From assembly GCA_001510575.1 (NCBI GenBank), contig LNGK01000004.1, positions 3,470,667-3,534,666 of the forward strand: a DNA stretch of 64,000 nucleotides, given 5' to 3'. Source of the DNA: Knoxdaviesia capensis (Eukaryota > Ascomycota > Sordariomycetes > Microascales > Gondwanamycetaceae). Shown here piece after piece: positions 55,584 through 64,000 of this stretch. Under the pieces are notes generated by a model. That model was not told where the DNA came from and made no database searches. It worked only from the letters and a program-made list of their open reading frames with translations. Within the stretch, counting starts at the first letter, position 1. Each line of letters begins with the position of its first letter. Both the position numbers and the translations under genes were made by a program.

Positions 55584-58500
55584 ATGGCGGCCACGGCGAA
55601 CGACGCGGCGGCGGCGGCGGCGGCGCGGCTCAGCGATGCCATCGTGGCGTTTGCGGTCGACGGGCGGTTCCCGGAGTCGGAGGAGGTGTCGGCGATGGTG
55701 CTCGGGCAGACCGACCTTGCGCCGGCGATAGCGGCGCTCGGCGAGGCGAAGACACAGCTAGAGGTGAGCAGCAGCAGCAGCAGCAGCAGTAGCAGCACAC
55801 AAGCGGCTCAAACCCCCGCCTCCCCCTACCCACGCGGCACCAGCTCCTTACATCTTTCGTCCTAAAACACTAACAAGACCTCCTTTTTTTGATACAACAC
55901 CCGCCAGACCGAGATCCGCACAGTCGGCGACGAAACGAAAGAGGAGGTCGGCGCGTGGGCGCGCAACGCGCGCTCGCTGCAGGAAGACATCATCCGGTCG
56001 AAGGCGATGGCGGCGGACATCGTGCGGCGCGCCGACGACCCGGAGGTGTCGGGGCGGGCGGTCGCCGAGGCCGAGCGCAAGGCCGACTTCTTGGCGCGCG
56101 AGGTGCAGTACGCCCAGCAGCTGCACGGCGCGCTGCGGGCGATTCGCAGCGTCGATGATCTGCTCAGGCGCGCCGAGGCGGCCAAGGCGCAGCGCCGGGT
56201 GTTGGATGCGTTGCGGTTGCTGGAGAGTATGTTTGCCCCTGTGATGGCTCTTGTTGCTGCCTGCTTGCTTGCTTGATAGTTTGCTGGGGGGGTGGGGAAG
56301 GGGAAGGTCATGCTAACGTTTCGGTGTTCTTCTTGCAGAGGTCTGGCAGGACATGGCGATCATCCCGGTGAGTGCGTCGTGCCGGCCGATGAAGCTGCTG
56401 AAAGTGCGGTCGTTTGATCTAAAGTCGAGCGTGCAGCAGGTTCTCGACAGTGTGTGGAAGGCGCTGGTGTATGTTGACCTTGACCAGAAGCGCTTCATCA
56501 TTCACAACAACCGAGAAGGTGGGTACATCCGCTTGAATCTTCGAAGACTTGTTTCGTTGCAGACGACTAACTTGGGCGAGTCCCAGGCGAATCCATGACG
56601 CTGGATGATGCCGTGGTTGGCTTCAAGGCTTTCAAAGAGCTCGATGAACGGACGGAGCAGCTGTGGCACAACATAGATACGGTGCTCATATCTCCCCGGA
56701 TGGCCACATCCTCGTCTTCGCCACGCTTCCGCTCTCTCCGCAGCGACGACAACGCTCTGTTTGCGTCCGGCGAGTCCGACGCCTCAGTCAAGTCCCTGCT
56801 CGCCGACCTCAGCGTCGCCTTCACCTTCCTCGCCGAGAAGCTCCCGCTCGACCTGCTCACCGGCCTGTGCACGCTGATGATGGGCGGCTTCGTCACGCGG
56901 CTGATCACCGAGTGGCTGAACCCCGCGGTGCCCCCCGCGCTGAAAGACATTGCGCACTTCGAAGCCATCATCCGCGACACCGACGCCTTCTGCACCGCGC
57001 TGGCGCACGCCGGGCTGTCCGGCTTCGACGACCTGCGCGGCTGGGTGCGCAGCGCGCCGGAGATCTGGCTGGGCCGGTGCCGCGAGACCACGCTGGACGC
57101 CGTGCGGCGCCAGTTGGCCGGCGGCATTGGCGCAGCCACCGCGGTCGAGAAGGTCGAGCGCCAGGTGGTCACGCTGGAGGAGGGCCGCGAGCTTGCGGGC
57201 TCCGCCGGACCCGTGGGGGCGGCGGCCGGAGGCGCAACCGCCAGCGATGATTGGGCTGCGGCTGCTGGCGGCGCTGGGGAAGATGACGGGGCGGATGCGT
57301 GGGGCTGGGACGATGATGGGCAGGACGATGCGGAAACGGCGGCTCCACCCGCGACGGCCGGGTCTGCTGCTCCGCCTGCGGCCACCCCCGATCCGAAGAC
57401 TCCCGACGATGCGGTCGACGACGCGGCAGATGCGTGGGGTTGGGGCGACGAAGATGAGTCGGAGACTCTCGCGGCTGCCGCGCCAGCACCGGCTGTGGCT
57501 CCGGCTCAGAAATCAGCCCCGCCACCCCAACCTCCTAAGACGCGCGAACTGGTTCTACGGGAGACGTACCATATCTCGTCGATGCCGGAGCCGGTGCTGG
57601 ATCTGCTGTCGGCTATCTTTGAGGACGGTGCTGCACTGACGCAGGAAGAGTACGTTGTCTTGACACTTTGTTTTCATTTTCTTTCAATGCAAGCATGGAA
57701 AACTAACTTTCCTACAGAAATGAGGCAAACCCGGTTGTATCAGCTGCCCCTGGACTATTTGCATTGCCGACACTGGCTCTGGCGCTCTTCCGGGCCATCT
57801 CGCCGCACTACTACGCGCTGGCACCGGCAGGGAATATGTAAGGCAAAACCCACTGATGCCTATCATATGCATGTATGATGCAGCTAACCGAAAGCCAGGT
57901 TTCTCTACAACGACGCCACGTATCTTGCCGACAAGCTGGCCAACTTTGCGCAAAACTGGAAGCAGCGGGACGACATCTCGGAGCGGGCCAAGCTGATGCT
58001 CCGGCTGGACCTGGACGTGAAGAGCCTGCAGACGTTTGCCAACCGCGCGTACGGGAGCGAGCTGAACACGCAGCGCATGGTGCTCCGCGATCTCCTCGGC
58101 GGCACATCCAGCCTGTTCCAGCAGGACGACACGGAGAACTGCGTCGAAGCGGCGGTCGGCCACACCAAGGCCACCGCGGAGACGTGGGAGTCGGTGCTGG
58201 CGCGGTCGGTGTGGTACCAGGCGGTGGGCGCGCTGGCCGACGCGATCGCCACGCGCATCATCACCGACGTGATGGAGATGTCGGCCATCGGCCAGGACGA
58301 GGCGTACAACATGGCCAGCATGATCGCGAAGGTGTCCGAGCTGGAGGCGCTGTTCCTGCCCAGCCGCGTGACGGCCCGCGCGCCCCGCCCGCACCCCACC
58401 GACCCCGACCCCGACGAGATCTCCATGGTGGCCCAGTACTCGCCGGCGTGGCTGCGGCTGCAGTTCCTGTCGCAGGTGCTGCAGTCCAACCTCAACGAGG

Positions 58501-58649
58501 TGCGCTACCTGTGGTTCGAGAGCGACTTGAGCCTGTACTTCTCGGCCGCCGAGGTGGTCGACCTCATTGCGATGAGCTTTGCAGCGAATGCGCGGCGGAA
58601 GGAGATTACGCGGGAGATATCGCAGAATCCGCGGCCGGCGCGGGCGTAG
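55584..58649 (+). CDS. zw10: ZW10/Dsl1-type tethering complex subunit
   Basis: Six exons, 55584-55763, 55908-56226, 56339-56518, 56587-57649, 57718-57837 and 57899-58649, encode 870 aa. All junctions are GT-AG and keep the frame (for example LLEKVWQDM, NREGESMTLDD, QEENEANPVV, AGNMFLYNDATYLADKL). The N-terminal helical part, the SPHYYALAPAGNMFLYNDATYLA block and the C-terminal RAKLMLRLDLDVKSLQTFA and LSQVLQSNLNEVRYLWFESDL blocks are those of fungal ZW10 proteins. Between them lies a disordered acidic loop (about 430-540) with two W-G-W motifs, DAWGWDDDG at 463-471 and DAWGWGDED at 508-516. In yeast Dsl1 such acidic Trp motifs bind COPI. The likely role is tethering Golgi-derived vesicles at the ER; a kinetochore role is less likely in fungi. 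The start is the first in-frame ATG. Confidence 0.87.
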
Positions 58650-59521
58650 ATGCCGGGATGTGTGTGTGGGTGTGGGTGTGTGGGTGTGTGGTACATGCAG
58701 ATCTATAGGCGAATAGACAAAGTTGAACGAATAGACGAAGTGGGCCAGAGCCGGTCTCGCCGTCGCTGCGCTGCCATGGCTCGTCAGAAAGAAGGCCGAA
58801 ATGTTCGGGTCTAACCCTATTACACAGCGATCCTAACCCTAACAGCTCAGCCACAGCCGCAGCCACGAGTAGTAGCAGGTCAAAAGTCCGCTGTGGCTGC
58901 GCGGATCCGAACCGTGGATGTTTCCAAATCTTAAGGGTTGGGTTTCTAGTTTCTTCCCTGTTTCTCTCCTTTTGCAACACCAAAGTTTCCGGAACCTCCG
59001 CCGCCCAATCTTCACGAAGCGAGAGTCGTTTTCCGCGCTGATTCCCAACGTATCCGCTCTTTTTCTCTCTTCTGGCTTCCCTCTTAGCTATCTCCAATAT
59101 ATCCTGTTCTTTGCGTTTAACTTGGGACCCTTTTCCCACCAACCGGGGGAAGATCAAGCATCATCACCAAGTCTCTTCGTTCTCTTCTTCCCTTGCCGAT
59201 TTTCGTCCGCAGCATCCACCTGTTATAGAGGTTTTCGCCCTCTCAGCGATGACCACGTCTCACTGTTGGGCTTAGGCAGCCAATTGCAGCTTTGGGATCC
59301 CAATATCTGACCGGACCCTTGATCGCATCTGCATTCTCGCCGGACCACCTTGTTGCGACCTCGACCGGGGTTCCAGTTTTTCTCTCTCTGTGCCAGTCTC
59401 TCTTGTCGCTCCTCTGGTTCCCGGGACTCCATCAGTCTCTTCTAATCCGGGGATCCGAGCGTCGGACAAACGTCTCTCTCTCTCTCTCTGTCTCTCTCTG
59501 TCTCTCTCTCTCTCTCGCTCC
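58650..59521. other. Intergenic region between ZW10-like and PFA3-like genes
   Basis: It holds the 3' UTR of the first and the promoter of the second. Telomere-type units CTAACCCTA (58811-58819) and CCTAACCCTAA (58832-58842) lie about 0.77-0.8 kb before the PFA3-like start. CT-rich microsatellite sequence is at about 59478-59516. No gene was recognised. Confidence 0.6.
58811..58842 (-). promoter_or_regulatory. Paired telomere-type repeats
   Basis: CTAACCCTA and CCTAACCCTAA within 32 bp, both with CCCTAA on the plus strand. Confidence 0.5.
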
Positions 59522-59531
59522 TATATAAATA
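59522..59531 (+). promoter_or_regulatory. TATA box of the PFA3-like gene
   Basis: TATATAAATA directly after a (CT)n tract, about 82-91 bp before the start codon at 59613, in an otherwise GC-rich context. This would give a leader of some 50-60 nt. Confidence 0.6.
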
Positions 59532-59612
59532 CGGCCGGGATCTCCCACACTCCGACCCCCGTCCTCCCGTTCCCAGCTCCTTCCCACCACGCGAGTCGAC
59601 CGCAAGCGTCTA

Positions 59613-61690
59613 ATGGCCCCGGCCTCTCCGATCGACCAGCCCGGAATGTCTAGAAGATGCGCGAGACGCACCGAGCGTCTGTGCTGTGCGGCGGTGGTGC
59701 ACATGCCGTTGTTGTTTATCTATAGTTTGACGACATGGGCAACGTGGGTGATCGTCAGTATTGGAAGCGACCCGCCGAAGGGGACCTTCATAGGTGAGTT
59801 GCTCTGCTGTGTTTGCTTTTGTTGGCTGGCTGGCTGTTGCTGTGTGACCGTGGCGTCGAGCGAATGTTTGCTAACTCGGCCCTGACTGCGTCTCCGTTTG
59901 TAGGCCACGGAACCTCGGCAATCGGAATCGTTATATACGTGATGCTGAACTGGTCGTACACGAAAGCCGTCTTCACGAACCCCGGCGGCACGAAAGCCCA
60001 GAACGGCGACTACACCTCGATCGAGGCCCCCCCACACACCACTTCGTTCACCGTCAACTCCAACGGCGGCTTGAGATACTGCAAGAAGTGCCAGGCCAGG
60101 AAACCCGACCGTGCCCACCACTGCTCGACCTGTCGCCGTTGTATCCTTAAGATGGATCACCACTGCCCCTGGCTGGCCACGTGCATCGGCCTGCACAACC
60201 ACAAGGCCTTCCTGCTGTTCCTGATATACTCGACCACGCTCTGCTGGTACTCGTTCGCCATTTCCGGAACCTGGCTGTGGCGTGAGATCATCGACGATGT
60301 CCAGTACGTCGACAGCTTCACCCCGGTCAACTACATCATCCTGGCCGTGGTATCGGGCATCATCGGCTTCGTGGTTGGCCTGTTCACCTCCTGGCATATG
60401 TGGCTGGCCCTCCACGGCCAAACGACGCTGGAATGCCTCGAGAAGACCCGCTATGTTTCGTTGACGCGGAAACTCGGCAACCTGCACGTGAACCGGGGCA
60501 CTTCGCACCACGGCGCCGTCGGCCGGGTGCAAGACTACGGCCAGCAGTTCATCGACATGCACGCCAACGCACTGCCCGGAATCACGCGCCCCGAGGAGGG
60601 CGAGGAGCTGCGGTCCAGCCGCGACGGCGGCCGGCCGGTGCGCATGAGCTACGCCGACCGCGAGTGGGAGCAGTCGCGCCGCAACTACGAGGACTACCTG
60701 GACGAGGAGGACTCGGAGAAGCTGCCGAACGCGTTCGACCTGGGCTGGCGCCGCAACCTGCGCAACATGTTCGGCGCGTCGCCGTGGCTGTGGGCCGTGC
60801 CGGTGAGCAACTCGATCGGCGACGGCTGGGCGTGGGAGCCGAGCCCCAAGTGGCTGCAGGCGCGCGAGCGCATGAGCGCCGAGCGCGAGCAACAGCGCCA
60901 GCGCGAGATTGCCGCCGGCTGGGGCGGCGAGACGCCGTCGTTCATGGCGCGCGAGGAGGCCCCGCGCGTCACCCGCAACTACCTGACCAACCCGACCCCG
61001 GCGTCCACCAGGGATACCGTCGCCGCGGCCGCCGCCGATCACTTTAACGTGCCGGCGTCGTTCCCGGCCACCGGGCGCCCCGACCGCTCCTTTGACACGC
61101 ATATGCGCAAACTCGGCAGCAAGGCCGACCGCATCCTGGGCCGCGACCCCAATATGTACCGCGACGAGACGGCCGGCGGCGGCGGCGGCAGCGGCGAGGA
61201 GGGCGTGTCGCTGTCGCGGCTAACCCACCACGGCAAGCGCGTGGACCCGGACGCGGCGCTGATGTACGACGACGACGACGACGAAGATCTGTACGCGTCA
61301 TCGGTTGAAGAGGCCGCCACCACGTCGTCGTCGTCGCTGCGCAAGACCCCCGCGTCGACCGCCACCACGGCGTCCGGGTCCTCGGTGTCCGGCGCTGCGT
61401 CCGTCGCCGCCGCGTCTCCACCCTCTGCTGCTCCTGCTCCCGCTCCTGCCACGGTTGCTCCGGCCCCAGCGCCACCACCGCCCGCACCGCCCGCGCGCAC
61501 CGGCTCCTCGCACGCCGTCCACTCGATGATGCCGACCTCGGCCTCCGGCCCGCGGTGGGCGCCCGCCGGCTCCGCCGGCGCAAGCAGCCTGCTCCGCAAG
61601 ACTAGTCCGACGGTGGCCTCTGCACCCGCTGGCGCCCTCGGATTGCGGCGGGACGCGGCGGGAGACGACGAGGATGATGAGTTGGATTAG
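59613..61690 (+). CDS. PFA3: DHHC palmitoyltransferase, PFA3-like
   Basis: Two exons, 59613-59793 and 59904-61690, encode 655 aa. The intron (110 nt) starts GTGAGT and ends TAG. Four membrane segments are visible: LCCAAVVHMPLLFIYSLTTW, TSAIGIVIYVMLNW, then after the DHHC domain FLLFLIYSTTLCWYSFAI and YIILAVVSGIIGFVVGLF. The DHHC Cys-rich domain runs from YCKKCQARKPDRAHHCSTCR to MDHHCPW (D145-H146-H147-C148), with C148 the acyl-carrying Cys. The C-terminal region of about 400 residues is cytosolic with a conserved NAFDLGWRRNLRNMFG (TTxE-like NPF-type part) and SPWLWAVPVSNSIGDGWAWEPSPKW, then Ala/Pro/Ser-rich low complexity. Budding yeast Pfa3 palmitoylates Vac8 on the vacuole. The N-terminal CC pair is also typical of Pfa3. 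It lies 0.96 kb after the ZW10-like stop in the same direction with its own TATA box. Confidence 0.87.
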
Positions 61691-62996
61691 AGAGTGTGTG
61701 TTTGTGTGTGTGTGTGTGTGTGTCTATATATATATCTCCTGGTTTTTTGACTTTTTGTTTCGGACTCTTTGCTTGGGCAATTATTCTCTCTTCCTGTTTT
61801 TTTGTTCTATTAAAATGTCCTTTCATGACCGATCCCGAATCTCGCGTTCGCCCCGTTTTTTTTTTGCTTTGCTTTTGTTCTCCGGTCGGCTCTATTAGTT
61901 TTTCCCTTCATCTCGCCATCTTTCGCATGTTTCGTCAGGGTGTAGGCTGCCTTCGCCAGCCCGTGACGGCACCCGACTTTATATACTACAACCGCCTTTC
62001 GATCTTCTGTTTCTGGGGATCGGTGTCTTGACGGCCTCTCTTCGTTCTTGTTCTGTGTACACCGGGGTGTTCCTCGTCTCGGGCGGTGGTTTAGTTTCTC
62101 TCCCTCTCGTCTGGGGATTGGATATAATATACTATGTTCATCCTCGCTTCACATCTGGCTTCAATATCAAATTGCATTGCCTCATTGCTCTCTATCTCGT
62201 TGTAATATAGACCCGATATCTCTCTTCTATAACCCCAACCCTAGCCCGATATCACCATCCCAGCTAGCGCCCAAGAAGATCCCAGCAGTGAACCGGAACA
62301 CATCAAAGCAACAGGCATGCAAGAGTTGAAAGCACCCGAGTTCACTAACACGGGAAGAAGATTCTAGTTACCCTAAGAAACGAAACCCGCGTTTTCTCGA
62401 AACACACATCCGATATATATAGATATAAATATATAATATGAAAACAAGACAAGAGCAAGTAGATCATGAAAAGTTGTCCAAAAAAAAGAATAATGTAAAC
62501 CCACATGATTTCCCCGCCATCCCCGTGTGAGAATTTCCAGATGTATAAAAAAAAACTCCGTCAAGTCCGGCCCGTTAATAAAAAAAAGAGTAGGTTCAGA
62601 TCCTGTAATACCATCAGAAGATCCGTTAAAACGAAATAAAAAGAAGTGCTGGTATATGATAATGCATGCTTTCCCGTTCCAACAGACATGATAAAAAAAA
62701 AGAAATCCAGAAACAGTATAACGGGCCCATAAAAATGCGTGCGCTTTGAAGAGGCACAAATCCAGAAAACCAAAATAACACAAAACCGACAGATGTATAG
62801 TATGGAGGTGGCATGATCATGAAAAAAGAGGGGAAAATACAAAAACTCGGAATCCGTCAAGTTTTGTGTCTATAGGATGGAAAACAGAAAAAAAAAAAAG
62901 AAAACCAAAATCCGCAATGTGAGATGGGGAGACGTGAAAGAAGAGAAGAAAATGAGCTGATCAACAGCTCGAGGTCATAACAAGGAAAGGAGCCAT
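61691..62996. other. Convergent intergenic region, PFA3-like / phospholipase C (1.3 kb)
   Basis: It is AT-rich and holds both 3' UTRs. It starts with a (GT)n run at 61695-61722. A-rich homopolymers on the plus strand occur at 62690-62702 and 62888-62900. An AACCCCAACCCTAG telomere-like piece is at about 62232-62245. No gene was recognised. Confidence 0.6.
61695..61722. repeat. (GT)n microsatellite
   Basis: A GT run with one TT interruption, starting five bases after the PFA3-like stop codon, followed by TATATATATAT. Confidence 0.85.
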
Positions 62997-64000
62997 CTAT
63001 TGCTGGTCCTTGTCCATGGTCGCCCGTGGGCTGATGGTGTACCCAGGCCGGCTGAACACAGCACGGCCGATACCACGGAGCTTGCTGCCAGTCGGTGACA
63101 CCAGTGGGCTACCGGGTATAGCGCCGTTGGGGACGGGGCTTGAGATGCCGAGGCCGGAGAAGGTGTTTTCACCCCCGGCCAAAGGGGAAGAAGGAGAGAT
63201 GGGGGAGGTAAGGCCTCCGGGCACCGAGATGGCTGCGGGAGGAGGAGGAGGCATGAGAGCAGTGGCTGAGGAGGACGGCGCAGGCTCATCGGTTCCGGGG
63301 CAGTCGAGGAGCACGCTCTGGATGGAGTCGACATTCACGTGGCAGAACAGGGTCGAGAATAGGTAGCGTTCGCCCTTTTGGTCCCACAGCGGCAGAGTGC
63401 GATAGCCCTGCTTGAGAGAGTTGAGCTTGGCGGTAAAGGTGGCGAGAGGCGCACGGTCGGTGTAGGTCTGCCCATCAGGAGACGTCTTGATAGACCACCG
63501 CACAAACACGAGCTCGGGGAACTTGGTGGTGAGACGGAACTTGAGCTTCTCGTCAAACACGGGGTTGAAGCCGTTCTCAACCACAATCCGGGTGCGCAAC
63601 TTCATCGGTCCATCGGTCTCAGACGGGACGGTCGGGTCAGCGCCGCTCTTGTAGCGGGAGTCGCTGGAGTGGAAAACCTCAATTTCGACGTACGGGTTGA
63701 TGGCCCTGGATCCGGAGGGGCGCATGAGCTGCTGAGCAGAGATGATGGATACGGTGAAGCTGACAACCTTCCGTTCACGCTTGTTCGCAGTCATCCCAGG
63801 GTGGATTTCGTGCTCACGGAGGGCGCTGGGCTTGAGGACATATCCGCAAGCATCGGTGCCGCCAGCAAACATGGCCTTGTTGAGCTGCATGCCCAGATCA
63901 AATGTCTGCCAGTTGAGAGCGGCCATCTGGACACCACGGCGCCAGTAGATGATGGGATCAAAGTTGTTGGACCACACGCGAGTCTGCTTGGGGTAGACGC
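62997..64000 (-). CDS. plc1: Phosphoinositide-specific phospholipase C, 3' part
   Basis: Only the C-terminal 333 residues or so are in the window; the frame runs off the right edge. It opens at the window edge with VYPKQTRVWSNNFDPIIYWR then GVQMAALNWQTFDLGMQLN and GGTDACGYVLKP, which is the end of the catalytic Y domain of eukaryotic PI-PLC. A C2 domain follows (VVSFTVSIISAQQLMRP, INPYVEIEVF, RTRIVVENGFNPVFDEKLKF, ELVFVRWSIK, YRTLPLWDQKGERYLFSTLF). The last 90 residues are a Ser/Pro/Gly-rich tail not needed for the fold. The enzyme cleaves PI(4,5)P2 to IP3 and diacylglycerol at the plasma membrane, calcium-dependent. The X domain and start codon lie beyond 64000. Confidence 0.92.
   Translation of the reverse strand, partial: VYPKQTRVWSNNFDPIIYWRRGVQMAALNWQTFDLGMQLNKAMFAGGTDACGYVLKPSALREHEIHPGMTANKRERKVVSFTVSIISAQQLMRPSGSRAINPYVEIEVFHSSDSRYKSGADPTVPSETDGPMKLRTRIVVENGFNPVFDEKLKFRLTTKFPELVFVRWSIKTSPDGQTYTDRAPLATFTAKLNSLKQGYRTLPLWDQKGERYLFSTLFCHVNVDSIQSVLLDCPGTDEPAPSSSATALMPPPPPAAISVPGGLTSPISPSSPLAGGENTFSGLGISSPVPNGAIPGSPLVSPTGSKLRGIGRAVFSRPGYTISPRATMDKDQQ

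Noticed and set aside
59720..61102. 460-codon open frame antisense to the PFA3-like gene
   Set aside because: Antisense to the DHHC coding exon; His/Arg/Val-rich translation of no family.
1..64000. Transposable elements, CRISPR arrays, prokaryotic-type operons or a secondary-metabolite cluster
   Set aside because: No terminal repeats, transposase or reverse-transcriptase motifs, spaced direct repeats or backbone synthase genes were seen. The GMC oxidoreductase stands alone without cluster partners.

Overview
The window is nuclear DNA of a filamentous ascomycete (Pezizomycotina). The evidence is GC-rich coding exons split by short GT-AG introns (about 58 to 233 nt) with branch sites of the GCTAAC or ACTAAT type, roughly one gene per 4 kb, and fungus-specific families: a HapX iron regulator with a CCAAT-complex-binding motif, a Nif1-type SEL1 protein, a PFA3-type palmitoyltransferase, a PXB-domain protein, and an SDD3 (YOL098C)-like M16C protease. 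A Eurotiomycete is plausible, but the genus cannot be fixed from sequence alone. No transposon, CRISPR array, rRNA or convincing tRNA was seen.

Layout, left to right. YAH1 mitochondrial ferredoxin (+, 534-1395). RRP15 ribosome-biogenesis factor (-, 2188-3225). Secreted GMC flavo-oxidoreductase (+, 4353-6700). A 3.3 kb gene-empty stretch. Secreted LVIVD-repeat protein (+, 10006-11497). GRDP/DUF1399-type protein (-, 11866-14526). Large Nif1-like protein (-, 16741-22729, with a small first exon recovered here). A 4.6 kb gene-empty stretch. hapX (-, 27321-30098). Fungus-specific acidic protein (+, 32236-33993). PXB-type protein without a PX domain (-, 34719-37374). Taxilin (-, 38700-41208). CYM1 presequence protease (+, 42277-45429). 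Ornithine decarboxylase (+, 47997-49415). SDD3-like M16C protease (+, 51536-54934). ZW10/Dsl1-type tether (+, 55584-58649). PFA3-type DHHC palmitoyltransferase (+, 59613-61690). The 3' part of a phosphoinositide phospholipase C (-, 62997 to the window edge).

These are mostly conserved housekeeping genes, not a cluster. Loose themes are iron and Fe-S biology (YAH1, hapX), vesicle traffic and membranes (taxilin, ZW10/Dsl1, PFA3, PXB protein, PLC) and M16 proteolysis (CYM1 and the SDD3-like gene on either side of ODC). No new multigene system was found. The most interesting signals are within genes: a 1.1 kb ATG-depleted ODC leader with short uORFs and an AUG-less frame ending Pro-Pro-stop; a taxilin gene whose exon 4 can read into a coding-like alternative C terminus within an unusually long intron; two acidic W-G-W motifs in the ZW10-like tether; a GMC oxidase with Thr where the second catalytic His is expected; an extra CC..CC cluster in HapX; and recurring telomere-type repeats (TTAGGGTTAGGG) in intergenic DNA.
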